A stretch of 64,000 nt of DNA from G038396625 sp038396625 (GCA_038396625.1 CP121688.1:2480001-2544000), one strand, 5' to 3'. Numbered from the stretch's first letter, positions 53,310-62,239 are shown. Numbers and translations are program-made. Notes: generated by a model not told the origin, from the letters alone.

Positions 53310-53675
53310 TGTAGTCCCCCTCTCTACATGTTTCTTATATTATAACAACGATCCTTCTTTTTGTCATTTTTTGTAGAAATTTTTCTAATCCAAAATATTC
53401 TTTCCTTTAAATCACTGTTTTCATAGTTAACAATACGATTTTTTGTTTTATATAGAGAAAAATGATAGCATCAATAGAGAGGTTAAGCTTAGCAAGTATG
53501 GATAGCATAATTTTTTCGATAAAATGCATATTCAATAAAGAAGCGTGAATTTTCTTAGAAACTGAGTAGCATGATCTTATTCGAGTCTATAGATAAATTT
53601 GTGCTTAAATATATGAAAGATAATCAATTCAATCTAATATGCATATGTATAATTTCCATATTTTTTCATACAAGT
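53310..53675. other. Gap without recognised features
   Basis: About 365 bp of AT-rich DNA between a DUF4230 gene and an AAA ATPase fragment. No gene or terminator seen. Confidence 0.4.
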
Positions 53676-53999
53676 TCATAAAATTCTGCTATTTTCTGGG
53701 ATGTAAGCGTCAAGCTGCATTTCACACATATTGACATAGTCGCGATAGAGATTTGATTTATTATAGATATCATCACGATTGATTCCTGTTTTTTCTACTA
53801 TCACATTTAATGCCGTTGATTTTCCTGAACCATTTCCACCATATAAAATCGTAACTGGCTCAAAATCAATTCTTTCAAAACCATGTCTTGATAATATTTT
53901 AAATGGATAAAACGAGTCATAGCACGTCTTTTTTACCTTCATGAAAAAGTCAAATTCCATATCTCCATTTGGAAATGTAAAAACATTTAAATAAATCAT
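53676..53999 (-). pseudogene. AAA ATPase, N-terminal fragment
   Basis: 107 residues from the ATG at 53999. The P-loop VTILYGGNGSGKSTALNVIV is intact (residues about 49-68), and the start MIYLNVFTFPNGDMEFDFF is like AAA ATPases of the AAA_23 type, usually 230 residues or more. The frame stops at ENSRIL before any Walker B, signature or effector part. It is a truncated gene and probably not functional. Confidence 0.7.
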
Positions 54000-54017
54000 T
54001 ATCATCTTCCTTGTCAT

Positions 54018-54339
54018 AACATTATATAAATAATCTTCACATCATATTCTGTTTCCTTATACTTAAAACACATGATCCTGTACAAGTCAAACTCCGTAGA
54101 AGCATTGATTTATCCAACTATTTTCTCTCTAGCACATGATTCATCTCCACATGTGTTGATTCCCTCATAGCAATACACCATTTCATCTTTAATACCTTGT
54201 ATTACATTAGACTTGCACAATATCTATATTACTATATGCTAACACAGATATAACAATATGGAAATAAAACTATATTCTTTACACAAATATTGATTTCGTC
54301 AACATATTTATCATTTTGACAGTATGCCGTCTGATTTCG
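54018..54339. other. Gap with a possible small gene tail
   Basis: About 320 bp. On the minus strand 54110-54220 reads NVIQGIKDEMVYCYEGINTC, then GDESCAREKIVG to a stop, with no ribosome site: a possible remnant with three Cys. Otherwise nothing was recognised. Confidence 0.35.
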
Positions 54340-55530
54340 TTAAATACTTTTTACCGATTTGATGGCAGCTGTTATTTGTGGTAATATTTCAACACAATCT
54401 CCTACAATCTTGTAATGTGCTGATTGAAATATAGGTGCATCAGGATCATTATTGATTGCAACAACCGTTTCTATTTCTGCCATTCCAGCAATATGTTGTA
54501 TCGCTCCTGAAATCCCACAAGCAATATATAATTTGGGTGAAACGGTTTTGCCCGTCTGTCCTATTTGTTGGCTATAGGGCATCCAGCCTTCATCAACTAC
54601 TGGTCTTGAAGACCCTAAAGCACCGCCTAAAACCTTTGCCAATTCCTCTGCTAATTCAATATTTTTTTTATTGCCTATGCCTTTTCCAACCCCTACAATA
54701 ATATCTGCATCACTCAAGCTTGAGCCACTATCGTAATCCAAACTTTTTATTTTTTTAACTAAACTCTTTATTGGTCTAGGGGCTGATATTTTTGTTGTTT
54801 TTCCTGTTTTTGTATAATCAGGGTTCATCGCCTTGAATACTCTTGGTCTTACTGTAGACATCTGTGGTCTGGTGTTGGGACATACAATGGTTGCCATTAG
54901 ATTTCCACCAAATGCGGGTCTTGTTTGAAGCAACAATCTTTCTTCTTTATCTATTTCTAATATTGTACAATCCGCCGTCAAACCAGTTTTTAATGTAGAA
55001 GAAATATAAGGCGCAAGAGAACGACCATAAGAGGTGGCTCCCATTAAAATGATTTCCGGCTTATAGACATTGATTAAATCAATCATAATCTCTCCATAAA
55101 TATGCTCATTGCAATCTTTTAACCAGTCTGCCTCCATATATAGTACTTCATCTGCACCATAGGCGATCAGCTTATTTACAAGAGTTTCAATTTTTTCTCC
55201 CAAAAAAACTGCTGTAACATTAACCTCTAAATCTTTTGCTAGGTTTTTAGCCTGCCCTAAAAGCTCTAAGACTACTTCTTTTAAAACACCATTTTTTTGT
55301 TCCGCAAATACCCATATCCCTTTATAATTGCTAATATCTTCATATTCTACTTCATCCTTTTCTAAAAAGATTGCATCAAACTTACAGCTATTTATACAAG
55401 CACCACACATTGTACATGCTGATGAAATAACAGCTTTTTTATTCTCTATATGGATTGCGCCAAAGGGACATTGACTCAAACAAAGTCCACAGCCAACACA
55501 TTTATTTTCTAAAACATGTATATTATTCAC
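54340..55530 (-). CDS. etfA: Electron transfer flavoprotein alpha subunit with ferredoxin domain
   Basis: 396 residues. The first 60 hold two [4Fe-4S] sites, CVGCGLCLSQCPFGA and CTMCGACINSCKFDA. The rest is EtfA: LGGALGSSRPVVDEGWMPYS and GKTVSPKLYIACGISGAIQH bind FAD. EtfA proteins with this N-terminal ferredoxin occur in lactate dehydrogenase-Etf complexes of anaerobes such as Acetobacterium (LctC). It is the last gene of a glcD-etfB-etfA operon, spaced 14 bp after etfB. Confidence 0.93.
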   Translation of the reverse strand: MNNIHVLENKCVGCGLCLSQCPFGAIHIENKKAVISSACTMCGACINSCKFDAIFLEKDEVEYEDISNYKGIWVFAEQKNGVLKEVVLELLGQAKNLAKDLEVNVTAVFLGEKIETLVNKLIAYGADEVLYMEADWLKDCNEHIYGEIMIDLINVYKPEIILMGATSYGRSLAPYISSTLKTGLTADCTILEIDKEERLLLQTRPAFGGNLMATIVCPNTRPQMSTVRPRVFKAMNPDYTKTGKTTKISAPRPIKSLVKKIKSLDYDSGSSLSDADIIVGVGKGIGNKKNIELAEELAKVLGGALGSSRPVVDEGWMPYSQQIGQTGKTVSPKLYIACGISGAIQHIAGMAEIETVVAINNDPDAPIFQSAHYKIVGDCVEILPQITAAIKSVKSI

Positions 55531-55544
55531 TTGTCTGCTCCTTT

Positions 55545-56336
55545 CTATTTGTTTAAAATATTTTTACTCATCAATATGTTCACTAGCTTTTGTGCTTGTT
55601 CCTCTGGTCTTCCTGTAACTTCTTCACTTTTGATTTCATGATTTGGGATAAAAGTTTTTCTTACTTGAGTGGGGGAACCCTTTAAGCCAAAATATTTTTC
55701 TTCTCCTTGCACCTCTTCAAAGGATAGCGTGGAAACATGGGACTTTTCAGCCCTACGCATGCCTTTAATAGAAGGCAGTCTTGGCATATTGATTTCTTTA
55801 ACCACTGTAATAAGTGCTGGCAGCTTAATTTCTAAATCTTCATACCCATCATCTGTAATTTTACTACAAATCATGCAATCCTCTTTTATATCTATGATTC
55901 GATTAACATCTGTAACATAAGGAATATCTAAGCATTTAGCTAAGCTAGGTCCTACTTGCGCTGTATCTCCATCCGTTGCCATTTTTCCACATATAATTAA
56001 ATCAAAGGCTCCTATTTCTTTTACACCTTGACTTAAAGTATACGAGGTAGCCAAAGTATCTGCTCCAGCAAACTTCCGGTCTGTTAATAACAATGTATGA
56101 TCAATGCCCAAAGCAATCGCCTCTTTTAGAAGTTCTTCCGTGGCTTTGATCCCCATACTAAGTCCGTATACTGTAGCCCCTCTTTGCTCTTTAATTCTTA
56201 TTGCTTCTTCAATAGCATAGGCATCAAAAGGATTGATGATGGATTCAATATTATCTCGAATAATCGTATTGGTTACTGGATCCATCTTCACTTCATTTGT
56301 AGCTGGAACTTGTTTGATACAAACAATAACCTTCAT
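55545..56336 (-). CDS. etfB: Electron transfer flavoprotein beta subunit
   Basis: 263 residues. The start KVIVCIKQVPATNEVKMDPV and the motif CGKMATDGDTAQVGPSLAKC are EtfB hallmarks, as is the ending region SEEVTGRPEEQAQKLVNIL. It pairs with EtfA and binds nucleotide and FAD. In confurcating complexes this subunit holds the bifurcating FAD. Its ATG overlaps the glcD-type stop by one base (TAATG), so translation is coupled. Confidence 0.95.
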   Translation of the reverse strand: MKVIVCIKQVPATNEVKMDPVTNTIIRDNIESIINPFDAYAIEEAIRIKEQRGATVYGLSMGIKATEELLKEAIALGIDHTLLLTDRKFAGADTLATSYTLSQGVKEIGAFDLIICGKMATDGDTAQVGPSLAKCLDIPYVTDVNRIIDIKEDCMICSKITDDGYEDLEIKLPALITVVKEINMPRLPSIKGMRRAEKSHVSTLSFEEVQGEEKYFGLKGSPTQVRKTFIPNHEIKSEEVTGRPEEQAQKLVNILMSKNILNK

Positions 56337-57949
56337 TATTCTACCTCCTTTAAAGGAATAAACTCAAAAATGTTTCCACGGTTTAATAATTGCTTTGGAT
56401 CAAATAATTTCTTTATTTCTCTGAATTGATCAAACTCTTTTTCACTATACATTTCTTTTAAAAAGGGAATCTTAAGTTTTCCTACTGCATGTTCGGCAGA
56501 AACTGTACCGCCCATTTCGACAATGGCTTTAGCCCATTTTTTGTATAGTTTTTTTCCCCTCTCATAATCCTCTATATCTCTTGGAATAATGTTTACATGC
56601 AAATGATTGTTTCCTATATGACCAAATATCACAGCATTTAAATGGTTTTCTTCCAAGCCTTCATTATACATTTTCATAACTTTCTTTAAACAATTATCTG
56701 GAACAGACATATCCGTGCCAAGTTTTGTCAATCTAGTATCTGTCTTTCTTATTTCATCTATCTGCATATTTACGCATTCGGGGGTAGCATGTCTAAAGAA
56801 GTGTAGCTTGGCCATATCAGTAGATTTTTTTGCTACCCAAGTATCTTCCTCATTACCCCCTAATATTTCAATGATCTTTCCTAGTTCCTTTACAGCTTCC
56901 CAGATTTCCTCCTCATGATTTGATTCCATTTCTGTATAGACAGCAGTATGGTAGCTGGATTTTATTTCTTGTATTTGAGAAAAAGCTGGATTTTGTTTTT
57001 GCTGAGCTCTAAGCAGTTTTAGGGCATTATGATTAAAAAACTCTATTGCAGAGGGCTTAAATGAATATCTTTTCACATGATCGATCACCTGTTCTCCTCT
57101 AAGCATACGAACCAGGTCCAAAGCCTTATCTTCATCTGGCATAAAGGTAGTTATTCCCCACTTATAGGAATATGCACGGGTAAGCTTCACCTCTACAGAA
57201 GTTATAATTCCCAGAGTTCCTTCAGCTCCAATAAATAAATCAATCATATCCATATCTTGTTTGATATAATATCCCGCAGTATTCTTTTTTACCTTAACAT
57301 CTCTAAGCTTTGGTAATACCGAAGAAATAGACCTTCTAGATTGGGTTTTTATTGAAAATAGGCCATCTTTAACATAATTTTGACCTCGTTTTATGCTTAT
57401 TAAATCTCCATCTGGAAGGACTACTGTGATGCCACTTATATGCTCACGCGTTGAACCATATCGAAAACTCCTAGCCCCAGAAGCGTTACAAGAAAGCATT
57501 CCTCCAATAGATGCAGAGGTTTCAGTTGGATCTGGTAAAAAAAACCATTCCCCTGCTTTGAGTTTAGCTATTGCATCAATAGATGCTTCATCCCAATCGT
57601 TAACCAAAAAAGTTTTATTTAATAATGCTTTTCTTAATTCAATTAACAAGACCCCTGGCTGCAGGGTTAAATAAAATGTATCCTGTTTTTCTATATACTT
57701 TGCCCCAAGAATTTTATTCATTCTACTTAAATTGATAATATGTCCACCGAAAGGAACTGCTGAAGCAGCTAATCCTGTACGGGCACCCTGAATAGTCATT
57801 GGAATATCCCTATGATACAAATCCTTTACGATTTCAATTACCTCTTTTTCTGTTTTAGGAAAAGATATATCTTCCGCACTCCCCACTACACGAGATTCGT
57901 CTTTTAAATATTCACTATAATTTTTAATAAATTCATTATTCTTCTTCAT
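56336..57949 (-). CDS. FAD-linked oxidase, LDH/GlcD-type dehydrogenase
   Basis: 537 residues. The N-terminal PCMH-type FAD-binding domain has MTIQGARTGLAASAVPFGGH and LPDPTETSASIGGMLSCNAS (about 55-160). The C-terminal FAD-oxidase domain includes FGHIGNNHLHVNIIP and SAEHAVGKLKIPFLK. Such enzymes oxidise 2-hydroxy acids such as lactate or glycolate. Being first in an operon with etfB and ferredoxin-fused etfA, it is probably the dehydrogenase of a lactate-oxidising, electron-confurcating complex like LctBCD. The substrate is not proven; glycolate or 2-hydroxyglutarate remain possible. Confidence 0.9.
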   Translation of the reverse strand: MKKNNEFIKNYSEYLKDESRVVGSAEDISFPKTEKEVIEIVKDLYHRDIPMTIQGARTGLAASAVPFGGHIINLSRMNKILGAKYIEKQDTFYLTLQPGVLLIELRKALLNKTFLVNDWDEASIDAIAKLKAGEWFFLPDPTETSASIGGMLSCNASGARSFRYGSTREHISGITVVLPDGDLISIKRGQNYVKDGLFSIKTQSRRSISSVLPKLRDVKVKKNTAGYYIKQDMDMIDLFIGAEGTLGIITSVEVKLTRAYSYKWGITTFMPDEDKALDLVRMLRGEQVIDHVKRYSFKPSAIEFFNHNALKLLRAQQKQNPAFSQIQEIKSSYHTAVYTEMESNHEEEIWEAVKELGKIIEILGGNEEDTWVAKKSTDMAKLHFFRHATPECVNMQIDEIRKTDTRLTKLGTDMSVPDNCLKKVMKMYNEGLEENHLNAVIFGHIGNNHLHVNIIPRDIEDYERGKKLYKKWAKAIVEMGGTVSAEHAVGKLKIPFLKEMYSEKEFDQFREIKKLFDPKQLLNRGNIFEFIPLKEVE

Positions 57950-58028
57950 CTCTGTCTTCCTTTCTTGTATTTTCTAAAAATCCAGACGCTATTGATGCCC
58001 CATCTGAATCGTAGATTCACAATAAGAC

Positions 58029-58206
58029 TTATCTACCATTGGTAACTTGAGTCTCTTTTATATATCCTTTCTCTTTCGAAGTCATCAATGTTACAACAAT
58101 ACCAACGATTAAATTCACTATTAGTACTGGATAGATGACATTTATTGGTTGTTTCGTAATTACCCACATAATACCAACAATGGTAGGAACAACTATGCTC
58201 CAAAAT
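58029..58206 (-). pseudogene. Transporter C-terminal fragment
   Basis: The minus strand is open for about 56 codons: SIVVPTIVGIMWVITKQPIN, then VIYPVLIVNLIVGIVVTLMT and a charged tail KEKGYIKETQ. Two hydrophobic helices and a short basic tail look like the end of a permease. There is no start, and the sequence joins abruptly to an ada-like fragment. Which permease family is not clear; a lactate-related carrier would fit the adjacent operon. Confidence 0.5.
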
Positions 58207-58659
58207 GCACTGCAAAAATCACAGCAACCGTTGCTCCTTCAAGCAACATGATTTTGGCTCTTCGTATCCGAATCAACCGTAAATATTCCGGCATTGTCTT
58301 TCCATAAGGTTTTAAAAGCAGTTTATTTAGATAGCTTTTATTTACACCAAGCCTTTGAATTTGCTTTTTAATCTCATCTTCATCAGCAAAATATCTATTC
58401 ATCACGTCTTTGGCATTTTCCGCCAACTTTTCTGTTGGACAAAACTCAAGCAGGTCAGGTCGACATCTTCTGCAAGGGCGATAACCGGCATCCATGACTT
58501 GTTGTTTGTTATCAAAAAAATCACATTTTTTCTAAGTGGAGCTTTTGACTTGCAAGATGGTCTGCAAAAAATCTTTGTTGTTTTAACTGCATTAAAAAAC
58601 TTACCATCGCTATCACCGTTATTTTCAATAACAGCCTTTCATTTTTCTTCATCAGTCAT
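58205..58659 (-). pseudogene. Ada/AraC-type regulator, multiply broken
   Basis: From ATG 58659 with AAGGGA upstream, the frame reads MTDEEK then TGA at codon 7 (58639-58641), and continues KAVIENNGDSDGKFFNAVKT with IFCRPSCKSKAPLRKNV, the Ada N-terminal zinc domain. A run of seven T near 58520 shifts the frame; the next frame gives DAGYRPCRRCRPDLLEFC, completing the four Cys of that domain. The AraC helix-turn-helix (VNKSYLNKLLLKPYGKTM) follows but is cut after LEGATVAV. One nonsense, one frameshift and a C-terminal truncation are visible. Confidence 0.82.
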
Positions 58660-58671
58660 AGTAATTATCCC

Positions 58672-59328
58672 TTAATGTTTATCAGTATAACCTTGTAATT
58701 GTTCATGCCACTGTACGGTATCATATATCTGTGGTTCAGTTTTTTCTCCCATTAGAAGATCCATTAAATGCCTAGGTGTTTTTCCACCAATATATATTGA
58801 TTTGATACAGGATACACAATATACGCAAACCTCATTGCAAGGCATTGATTGTGCTCGTCTTTTCATTTTTTTATGAACCCTTTCAACCGCCAGCTTAGGA
58901 TAAAAATCATCTCCGCAGCATATCGAACGCGTACCTGAAAACTTTGCTTCCACAATATCAATATTCATTTTTTTGAGTAGATTGCGTACCGCCTTATGTA
59001 CCTGCGGCTTTTCACGAATAGGGTAGGGATCATGTACTGACAACTCCAATCCTTTATAGTTAGGATATTGAAATGTATCCAATTCATCAAACACTTCCCA
59101 TAAAGAAATGGTTGATATCCCCTGATATAAGCTCCTCAAACGCCTGTCACATCCAGCACATATATTGATAATCAATGCACCTGCTTCAAGTTGCGGATCA
59201 TGACGGCAGCATATTTTATGTAATTTAACCTCTCCATAGTTTTCATTCAAAAACTTTAAAATTTTATTTTCTATTTCAGGCTTATATAGGCTTAAAGCAC
59301 AACCTAGGTTAAAATACGCTTTGTTCAT
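58672..59328 (-). CDS. Cys-rich (CCG-motif) Fe-S oxidoreductase-like protein
   Basis: 218 residues. The domain of HdrB/GlcF type is visible: INICAGCDRRLRSLY, then VHDPYPIREKPQVHKAVRNL and RSICCGDDFYP, with further Cys in CNEVCVYCVSCIKS. Such domains bind a non-cubane or [4Fe-4S] cluster, often in disulfide reductases. Here it is a single small domain without ferredoxin partner. GGAGGAG precedes the ATG. It lies directly upstream of the ada-like pseudogene and may once have been controlled with it. Confidence 0.8.
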   Translation of the reverse strand: MNKAYFNLGCALSLYKPEIENKILKFLNENYGEVKLHKICCRHDPQLEAGALIINICAGCDRRLRSLYQGISTISLWEVFDELDTFQYPNYKGLELSVHDPYPIREKPQVHKAVRNLLKKMNIDIVEAKFSGTRSICCGDDFYPKLAVERVHKKMKRRAQSMPCNEVCVYCVSCIKSIYIGGKTPRHLMDLLMGEKTEPQIYDTVQWHEQLQGYTDKH

Positions 59329-59589
59329 AATATATCTCCTCCTGTCTAAATTTACATTTAATTAAGGCAACTTTTATTTACTCTTCAATTTTAGCAGGAG
59401 GCAAACAAAAAATCTTCTTGATTTTGGATTTCTAATTTTTATAATTGGTATTTTCAGTCCTTGCTGGGAACTTTTCGATAGGATTTTTCAAAGATCATCA
59501 AATGCTCAAGTTCACCTAAAAGTCAGTTTTTCATCTCTGGATCCAATCCTTCATTCCTTTCTCTAATGATACTTATTTCACTGAATTAA
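59329..59589. other. Gap upstream of the Fe-S gene
   Basis: About 260 bp. The promoter of the Fe-S gene should lie here. No coding sequence could be recognised; short stretches may be remnants. Confidence 0.4.
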
Positions 59590-59641
59590 TTATAAAAGCG
59601 GTTGATATCTAAATTTTTCAGAATATCAACCGCTTTTATAA
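59590..59641. repeat. Strong 19-bp hairpin
   Basis: TTATAAAAGCGGTTGATAT (59590-59608) has a perfect complement at 59623-59641, enclosing 14 bases. It lies between the Fe-S gene upstream region and a RAYT-derived element. It could be a terminator for a lost gene. Confidence 0.75.
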
Positions 59642-59700
59642 CTTGTTTTAGATAGCATTTAACAGGAAACAGGGGGCAGCAATAAGAAATAGTGAGAAAT

Positions 59701-59935
59701 AGGGGTCAGGCTTGACAGATTGACACTCTGATATTTTCTCTTGTGTTCTTTTATGATATTGATATATTCTTGTTTTTCTTTTGCTGCTGCAAATACTCTT
59801 TCTCCATTGTTTCCTCTTACCATTACATGATATAAGGCACCTTCATAATGTATTCGTGGTTTTCTTGGCATTTTATCACCTATTACTATTTTTCCTATTT
59901 CATTCTTTATTTGTCAATTTGTCAAGCCTGCCCCT
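59701..59935. mobile_element. RAYT-derived inverted-repeat element
   Basis: AGGGGTCAGGCTTGACAGATTGACA at 59701-59725 (outer part AGGGGTCAGGCTTGAC) recurs inverted at 59912-59935 with two differences. The 235-bp unit contains only the N-terminus of a REP-associated tyrosine transposase. This looks like an internally deleted, non-autonomous copy that could be moved by an intact enzyme elsewhere. The same end motif is common around clostridial RAYT genes. Confidence 0.75.
59727..59871 (-). pseudogene. REP-associated tyrosine transposase fragment
   Basis: From ATG 59871 the frame reads MPRKPRIHYEGALYHVMVRG, then NNGERVFAAAKEKQEYINII, the clear start of a RAYT/IS200-like (Y1_Tnp) transposase. After KEHKRKYQ it runs into the left inverted repeat and stops; more than two thirds, including the catalytic Tyr, is missing. 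Confidence 0.88.
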
Positions 59936-59969
59936 GTTATGCATTTTTCAATAATTTCCATGGTATTTT

Positions 59970-61211
59970 TTAGTTCTGAAAAACTAATTTATGTTCCTTC
60001 TCTTCATAAATACCCTTAATTATCTCAATTAACTGTGGTTTTTGTTCCATTGATTTATAGGAAAAAAACACACTTCCCTTTATCTGGGGAAAATTCTTAT
60101 TTAGTCTAAGCTGTCTTTCTATTTCTCCATACCCATACCATGGGCTGTTTATGTCGGTATTCCCTTCCTTATAGGCAGCTTGTCCAATATATAAATCAAC
60201 ATTTGTTCCATCAACATTTTCTACCCACCAATTTAACACTTTGCTATAATCAGCTACATTAAGACCAATGTTCCAATATATTTGGGGAATGATATAATCT
60301 ATCATTTCCTCCTTTACCCATTTTCTAGTATCTGCATATTGATCATAATAAGATTGCATTCCATTGGTATCACTTCCAAGGGGATTGGTATTTTTATTTG
60401 CCCATATACCAAAGGGGCTAATGCCAAATTTAACATCATGGGATACATCTTTAATCGCCTTTGATAAATCACTTATAAGTGTATTCACATTTTCTCTTCT
60501 CCAATCCTCTATGCTTGCAAAGGATCCTCCATACTTATCATAGGACTTTTTGTCATCAAAATTATTATTTGGATAGAAATAATCATCAAAATGAATACCA
60601 TCTACATCATAATTTTCTATTACCTCAAGAACGCTGTCGATAATTAACTGTCTTACCTCAGGCAATCCAGGGTCAAAATATAAATTTCCATCGGAGTGCA
60701 TAATAACCCACTGTGGATTTTCAATAGCGGGGTGGGATCTATCTAATGCATCAAAATCATGTTTTGATTCATTATACCTTTTTTTAGTTATCCTATAGGG
60801 ATTCATCCATGCATGTAATTCAATACCTCTTTTATGGGCTTCCTCCACCCAAAACTTTAAAGGATCAAAATCATCCTGTGGCATTAGTCCCTGTTTTCCT
60901 GTAAGATACTTGGACCATGGAAAATATTTTGAAGGATATAAAGCATCCCCGGAAGGTCGAACCTGTAAAAATATTGCATTCAGTCCCATATATTCTGCAT
61001 GATTTAAAATTTCAATTGCTTCTTTTTTTAATATACTAGGATCTGTCGTAGGTTTTTTAGGATAGTCTATGTTTACCACCGTAGCCACCCAAAGTCCTCT
61101 CATCTCCTTTGTATCGGTAATATCCGGCTCATCCTGTGTGAAGGCTGAAGAACTCGAAGCTAGAACCATAATTAGTAATATAGACATAACAGTTTTTAAA
61201 ATATTCTTCAT
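59970..61211 (-). CDS. Secreted GHL10-family glycosidase-like protein (DUF187)
   Basis: 413 residues. A signal peptide of about 23 residues ends near ASSSSAFTQ. The domain begins MRGLWVATVVNIDYPKKPTT and includes AIFLQVRPSGDALYPSKYFP, AWMNPYRITKKRYNESKHDF, DGIHFDDYFYP and PQIYWNIG, the signature of glycosyl hydrolase-like 10 proteins (PF02638). Such proteins act on peptidoglycan or other surface polysaccharides; YngK of B. subtilis is a relative. It is monocistronic, with fragments on both sides. Confidence 0.9.
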   Translation of the reverse strand: MKNILKTVMSILLIMVLASSSSAFTQDEPDITDTKEMRGLWVATVVNIDYPKKPTTDPSILKKEAIEILNHAEYMGLNAIFLQVRPSGDALYPSKYFPWSKYLTGKQGLMPQDDFDPLKFWVEEAHKRGIELHAWMNPYRITKKRYNESKHDFDALDRSHPAIENPQWVIMHSDGNLYFDPGLPEVRQLIIDSVLEVIENYDVDGIHFDDYFYPNNNFDDKKSYDKYGGSFASIEDWRRENVNTLISDLSKAIKDVSHDVKFGISPFGIWANKNTNPLGSDTNGMQSYYDQYADTRKWVKEEMIDYIIPQIYWNIGLNVADYSKVLNWWVENVDGTNVDLYIGQAAYKEGNTDINSPWYGYGEIERQLRLNKNFPQIKGSVFFSYKSMEQKPQLIEIIKGIYEEKEHKLVFQN

Positions 61212-61389
61212 AATATCCCCCTTATCATCATTTTATAACATCTTACTCTATTATTCGGCATCCTTAGCCAAAATACCTTTTAATATTGGCCTATTTTTCT
61301 TCTTTAAAAAATAAATCGCTTGTTTCTAAAACGTAAACTTTTTACTTTTTATTAGGTTGTTAAATACAAAACACCAGTCAGACTAAATT
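61212..61389. other. Gap without recognised features
   Basis: Upstream region of the glycosidase, AT-rich, no coding frame recognised. Confidence 0.4.
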
Positions 61390-61539
61390 TTAAGCTTTAT
61401 GAACCATTTTTGATACAGCCATTTCTGTCATTTCAAGATATTCTGCTAATTCTTTGGGTGCTTCTTCTGGTATAAATTCATATTTATCTAAATCAATCAG
61501 AAATCTCAACCCCTTATCTTGCAATAAATCCTTTAACAT
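61390..61539 (-). pseudogene. Short frame, possible gene tail
   Basis: 49 codons from an ATG without a ribosome site: MLKDLLQDKGLRFLIDLDKY, then EFIPEEAPKELAEYLEMTEM and AVSKMVHKA to a stop. Composition is protein-like and helical. It may be the C-terminus of a lost gene. Family not recognised. Confidence 0.4.
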
Positions 61540-61552
61540 TCATAACTTAATC

Positions 61553-61925
61553 TCATTTTAATTCCCAAAATACTGCTTGTATTGATTTTTCTTCTTTATT
61601 TGCAGTAATATATTCTTCTTTCCAGTCTAAGTCAAATATTTTATTCCAAATTTTTTCAATTTTTTCTCTTAGTTTATTAAATACCGTCGAATTTTGGGTG
61701 CAATCTTGTAAATCATATAATGTAATATTATAACTTGCTATCTCTTGATCAAATTCTTCACTATCATGTTCGCTAGTAGGTAAATATAACCTCGTCTATT
61801 TTTGCTTTCATTGATAAAGCATTTTCTGACTTATACTTTCTGGTATCAGCAACAATACGCTTTAATTCGTCTTCAAACATAATCATTTCATTATCAACGG
61901 AGGATACCTTTTCCCAATAAAATAA
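61553..61925 (-). pseudogene. Fused remnants: ValS-like piece and DUF3841-like tail
   Basis: The upstream part (about 61773-61925) reads SSVDNEMIMFEDELKRIVAD, then TRKYKSENALSMKAKIDEV and a stop; it resembles the anticodon-end helices of some valyl-tRNA synthetases. In the next frame, 61553-61772 gives HDSEEFDQEIASYNITLYDL and a final KSIQAVFWELK, recalling the end of DUF3841 proteins. Neither part has a start or full domain. Both identities come from memory of short motifs and are tentative. Confidence 0.45.
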
Positions 61926-61980
61926 GATTAATCTCTACAATTTTAGCACTTTTTAATAAACACCATCCTCTTTTAAATAG

Positions 61981-62015
61981 ATGGTTGTGCAGGTCTTAAT
62001 AGTCTACACAACCAT
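61981..62015. terminator. Hairpin, probable terminator of a lost gene
   Basis: A perfect 9-bp stem ATGGTTGTG / CACAACCAT (61981-61989 with 62007-62015), followed by AAAATTTTA. It lies between two gene remnants. Confidence 0.5.
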
Positions 62016-62035
62016 AAAATTTTACGTTCCTTTTA

Positions 62036-62210
62036 AGATTCTTCTTTTAGCCTACCATTTATATATTTTTCATTTTTATTATCTATAGTAGCAAATTCTC
62101 CTATAATAAAAACAGCACAAGGTATCATAACAAATATATCTCAAAAGGGAGAACCAAGCATACTCCCCTTTCACCTATCAGCCTTGGTAAAATTAAAGCT
62201 ATTGGAATGA
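62036..62210 (-). pseudogene. MATE-like efflux C-terminal remnant
   Basis: One frame reads TLFFIPIALILPRLIG, then in a shifted frame a tail EFATIDNKNEKYINGRLKEE to a stop at about 62036. The first motif resembles the last membrane segments of MATE efflux proteins. Stops and frame changes show it is broken. Tentative. Confidence 0.35.
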
Positions 62211-62218
62211 AAAACAAT

Positions 62219-62239
62219 GTGACAGGGGACGGTTCTTTT
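62219..62239. repeat. Copy of a clostridial RAYT-associated end motif
   Basis: GTGACAGGGGACGGTTCTTT at 62219-62238 matches a repeat motif I know from around REP-associated transposases in Clostridia. Only one end is present here, so it is a scar. Confidence 0.45.

Noticed and set aside
58033..58215. Minus-strand frame with several Cys near the permease remnant
   Set aside because: The neighbouring frame gives plausible membrane helices; this frame is its shadow.
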